Positions 60,927-64,000 of a stretch of 64,000 nt of DNA are shown here, one piece after another. The notes below the pieces were generated by a model. The model searched no databases, had not been told where the DNA came from, and saw only the letters and a program-made list of their open reading frames with translations. Source of the stretch: Acorus gramineus (taxonomy: Eukaryota > Streptophyta > Magnoliopsida > Acorales > Acoraceae); assembly GCA_030737835.1 (NCBI GenBank), contig JAUJYN010000030.1:1980424-2044423 (forward strand), in the 5' to 3' direction. The position numbers and the translations under genes are program-made. Numbering within the stretch: the stretch's first letter is position 1; the number at the start of each line of letters is the position of its first letter.

Positions 60927-61759
60927 GAGCGCGTCTATCCCCACCAATCATTTCCCTTAACCCATCAATCAAAAAAAAAGAAAGATGTTTTTTCTGTTCC
61001 CACCAATCCGGCTAGTTCGACCAGACTTGGTCGCCACTTTAAGTTTTGGGCGACTTAACTTAGTCGTCATTTCATGTTTTGGGCGACCAAACTTGGTCGA
61101 ACAGGATTTGTGATAAAATTTATAATTTTTTTCCTAGAAACCTAAACCCATGACGTGTATCCTTCTTGGATCCTTCATACCACTCCAAGTTTGAGTTGTA
61201 ATAAAAGGAGAATCAATCATTATTCTTAAATGTAAAACATAGGAATAATTTTTTTTACATAAGTGAGGGATAAATTTTCAAAAGCCAGATATAAAAAGTG
61301 TTTCGATCAACTGGTAGGTTTTTTTTTTTTAAAACAAAGAATCTGCTTAACCACAGATTTAAACGAAGCTTAAAAATGATATATATTTGTCTAATAAGAT
61401 ATTTTCTATAAAAAATTGAATTAATTGAAAGTATACCTACTTTCATTTTTTTATGTCCTTTCGCTGTTGTTTGGATATAAACGTAGAATATGATGGATTG
61501 ACCCAAAAATTAATTTGTTTACAAAGAATAGTTAGATATAGTTCTGGACCCTATTCGATCAATTTCAGTCGCCCAAAACCTGAAATGGCCACCAAGTTCG
61601 GTCACCCAAAACCTAAAATGACGATCAAGTTCGATCATCCAAAACCTGAAATGGTGACCAAGTTCGGTCAACCTAGATTGGTGGGAACATCCAAACACCG
61701 ATTTTTTTTTTTTTTTGCTGATGGGTTAAGGGAATTGTTTGGTGGGGATAGACACGCCC
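60927..61759. mobile_element. Mutator-type MITE with long inverted repeats, target duplication TTTTCAGTA
   Basis: Ends read GAGCGCGTCTATCCCC and, inverted, GGGCGTGTCTATCCCC. Inverted arms of about 190-220 bp run inward through CTTAACCCATCA and CCCACCAATC. It is flanked by perfect 9-bp repeats TTTTCAGTA (60918-60926 and 61760-61768), the length made by Mutator-like transposases. Each arm holds two to three diverged units of about 32 bp (TTTTGGGCGACCAAACTTGG-like). It is 833 bp with no transposase, so it is non-autonomous. Confidence 0.88.
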
Positions 61760-61768
61760 TTTTCAGTA

Positions 61769-61939
61769 AGTGTAAAAAAAAATAGACATATACATCAGAT
61801 ATATTTCACTAGATTTCTAATGAGGTACATAAGACTGCATGTTGAACTATAAGAAGAACTGAGTATAACATCGCCCATTTTTTTAACTGGCTTTTTAGAC
61901 AGCATTGAATGTTCCATGGACTTGTTTGGAGCTAATCTA
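61769..61939. other. Short intergenic stretch
   Basis: AT-rich sequence between the Mutator-type MITE and the possible Helitron start. No gene was seen. Confidence 0.5.
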
Positions 61940-62044
61940 TCTATACTACTATATAAAAGTCTCTTAAACCAAAAACCCGCCATTTGACTATTATACCCCT
62001 ATCAATCCATTCAATCCCATTACAATCCATTCACACCACTTTAA
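61940..62044 (+). mobile_element. Possible Helitron 5' end, interrupted by an LTR
   Basis: TCTATACTACTATATAAAAG at 61940-61959 follows an A and resembles the 5' terminus of plant Helitrons (TCTATACTAnTATnAAAAG-like, inserted between A and T). Only about 105 bp is seen before the chromovirus LTR at 62045. The 3' end, with its hairpin and CTAG, is not in the window. Confidence 0.45.
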
Positions 62045-62762
62045 TGTCACGCCCCAGGGCGGCCGTCCCCGGGACGCGGCAATGGTATATATGATATCAG
62101 CAGTCTATACAAGAGATCAATAATATACTCAAACAATATCAACAATGACAACACAGACAACAAAGAGGCTGACATGATATATACACAGATAGCGGAAGCT
62201 AAAAGACTGAATCTGTAATTCAAAGACATACTACAGACTCAATACATAATCAACTGTCCTGTAAGAGCCAATATATATATACAATGACATCCAAAAACAC
62301 AAACGTGTGCCCAAGCACGGAATACAATACATACAACCGAACGGGGATGCTGATGGCCTCACACACACAGAACGTGGCGCTGCTCCACTACTGCTGACGT
62401 GCCTCGGGGAGCTCCTCCTTCAGATCCGACTCAGATATCACTGGAGAAAAATAAATGCGAGGGGTGAGCCACACGCTCAGTGAATAGCACAACCCATGCA
62501 TCACAATTCATATTAACCATATAATATTCATAGCCCTTAACACGGGAGCAACTAAACAATCTAGTGGGTCACCTCAACGCCAACCCACTTTTCCCTTCCC
62601 TCACCCTCACCCCTTTCCGATGGGTGACATAGGCCTCTTGGGGGCATACTAGACTACTTTCCCACCCCTGGTCCACCCGGTAGCCCTTTCCCCGCTCCGT
62701 AGCTTACCTGGTATACTCCCACGATTCAGCACAGTCCGAAACCAAATCAGGAGGTGCCTACT
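62045..62762 (-). mobile_element. Chromovirus LTR, minus orientation, partial, interrupted at 62763
   Basis: It starts TGTCACGCCCCAGGG and follows the family LTR up to the GGAGGTGCCTACT module. It is then interrupted by a plus-strand LTR. The rest lies beyond the window. Confidence 0.9.
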
Positions 62763-64000
62763 TGTTATATATATGTCACTTTTTAGCCTTCTGGTAACCA
62801 TTGGAGCATTATGGCAGTTTTTGAGTTTTTTTCGTTTTTCGATCGGAACCGCTAAAATTTTGGATTGTTAGCTATCGTCCTGAGCTAGAGGACTCCGATT
62901 GAAAATCTAACTGCATATTATGTGTCCTGGTGCCATTCTAAGCCACTCACGAAAATTTCATCGAATTCCGGTAACGTTTCTGAAATTTCGCAGTTTCGGG
63001 GCGTATCCGGGTTTTGACCGAGCGAGAAGTCATTGGGAGAGTTGACTCGGTCAAAGTGGGCCCATGACTTGGTCAACCTTTTTGTTTTTTTGTGTGGTTG
63101 GGTTGACCCAAGTCAAATCCCACTTAAAGCCTCACTTAAACCTAATTAACCTTGCTTAACCCTAATCTAAGTGAGGGTTATATATTAAGTGAATCTAAAA
63201 AGTCTCCCCCACTATTCATCATCTTCTCAAATGAGTTTTCTCTCTCCCCCTCTCTCCTTTTCTTGGTTTTGAGCCACCTAGGGTGCTTGAAGCTTAAAAC
63301 TCAAAACATAGAAAGGTTAGATCCGGTCCCGATCTATCCCCCGGTGTTCTCGGATTCGAGTTCCGACAAGTTTGGCCCCCTCTAACCCCCTCTATTCTCC
63401 CCTGTTTTCAGCCCCTTTTGAGGTAGGAGGAGGTCTTGGTGGTGGAGATCCGTTGGGAGGCGTTTCGGTGCACGAAGATCCTCCGGTTCCCTTCCTTTCC
63501 TCTCCTTTCCTTGGGTAAGGGTTTTTTTCCTTCTTTTCATGTTTAGATGCATGTTAGGAGGGTGTGGTTGAGTGTGGAGGGTGGCTGGTGGCTGTCGGTG
63601 GTGGTGGGGGGCTGCCGGAGGCCATTGGTGGCCGGTGGGTGGTGGTAGAGGTGCTCGGGCAGGGTGGTTAGCTGTTCCGGGTAGAATGGTAGCACAGGCG
63701 CAGCAGGCGTGCAGTGGCAGGGCGCGCGGGCACGTGCACACAGACGTGGGCGCGGGCGTGCGCTCGGGTGGCGCAAGCGCGGGTGTACTGGGCGCGGGTG
63801 CTGGGTGCCGGGTGTGCTGGGCGCTGGGCGCTGGGCGTGCTGGGCGCTGGGCGTGCTGGGCGCTGGGCGCTGGGCGTGCTGGGGGTGCGGGTCGAGTGGG
63901 TGATGCGAGCGGTGGTGCGCGGCGAGGCGAGCGGTGGTGCGCGCGGGGTGAGGCGCTGGGCGCGGGGTGAGGTAGGGCGCGGCGGTGCATTCGGGGGGGG
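62763..64000 (+). mobile_element. Chromovirus LTR, plus orientation, partial (runs off the window)
   Basis: It starts TGTTATATATATGTCAC. W-box cores lie at about 63010-63115, a TATA-like TATATATTAAG at about 63179, and a donor-like TTGG/GTAAGG with GT at 63525. The beginning of a CpG-rich block runs from about 63650 to the window edge. The frames at 63382-63990 on both strands are low-complexity products of that block. Confidence 0.9.

Overview
The window is nuclear DNA of a flowering plant. It is a nest of LTR retrotransposons around one clear host gene. The evidence is plant-type LTR elements primed by initiator tRNA-Met, plant MITEs, and an intron-containing MYB gene of the plant-only SHAQKYF class. 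I cannot resolve the species. No rRNA, tRNA, CRISPR or bacterial feature was seen.

Left part (1-30331): an old Tat-lineage Ty3/gypsy fossil on the plus strand carries three or more LTRs of a large chromovirus (Tekay/Del-like) family. Two of these (2382-8835 and 9787-13418) are solo LTRs with perfect 5-bp target duplications, and 2382-8835 itself carries a plus-strand solo LTR (4723-7744). Next comes a minus-strand composite: outer element X (14505-15725 plus 24600-30331) holds inner element Y (15726-24599). Both have gag, an LTR-derived stretch and only small pol remnants, so they look like a non-autonomous lineage.

Middle (30332-37571): low-copy AT-rich DNA with the only convincing host gene, a two-exon DIVARICATA/SRM1-type MYB transcription factor (33265-35228, minus), a foldback MITE, a 53-bp tandem duplication and a 435-bp hAT-type MITE with an 8-bp target duplication.

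Right part (37572-64000): an old Ty1/copia element (37572-59266, minus, target duplication AGTAA) was split by a near-complete chromovirus, Z (38652-49761, target duplication GTAGC), and by a solo LTR (51962-55536, target duplication CAAAT). Z contains the front end of yet another copy in the opposite orientation. Beyond lie low-copy DNA, a Mutator-type MITE with a 9-bp target duplication (60927-61759), a possible Helitron 5' end, and two more chromovirus LTRs running off the window.

The most unusual signal is in the chromovirus LTRs (about 2.7-3.6 kb). Nearly all contain a 0.5-1.1 kb interior bounded by a splice-donor-like GT(A/G)AG site, about 320-345 bp after a TATA-like box, and a constant acceptor-like TTGCAG/ATCT. 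The interior is usually a very CpG-rich block, but in one copy it is unrelated AT-rich DNA, as expected of an intron-like exchangeable cassette inside an LTR. Many long open frames in this window are only shadows of those CpG blocks.
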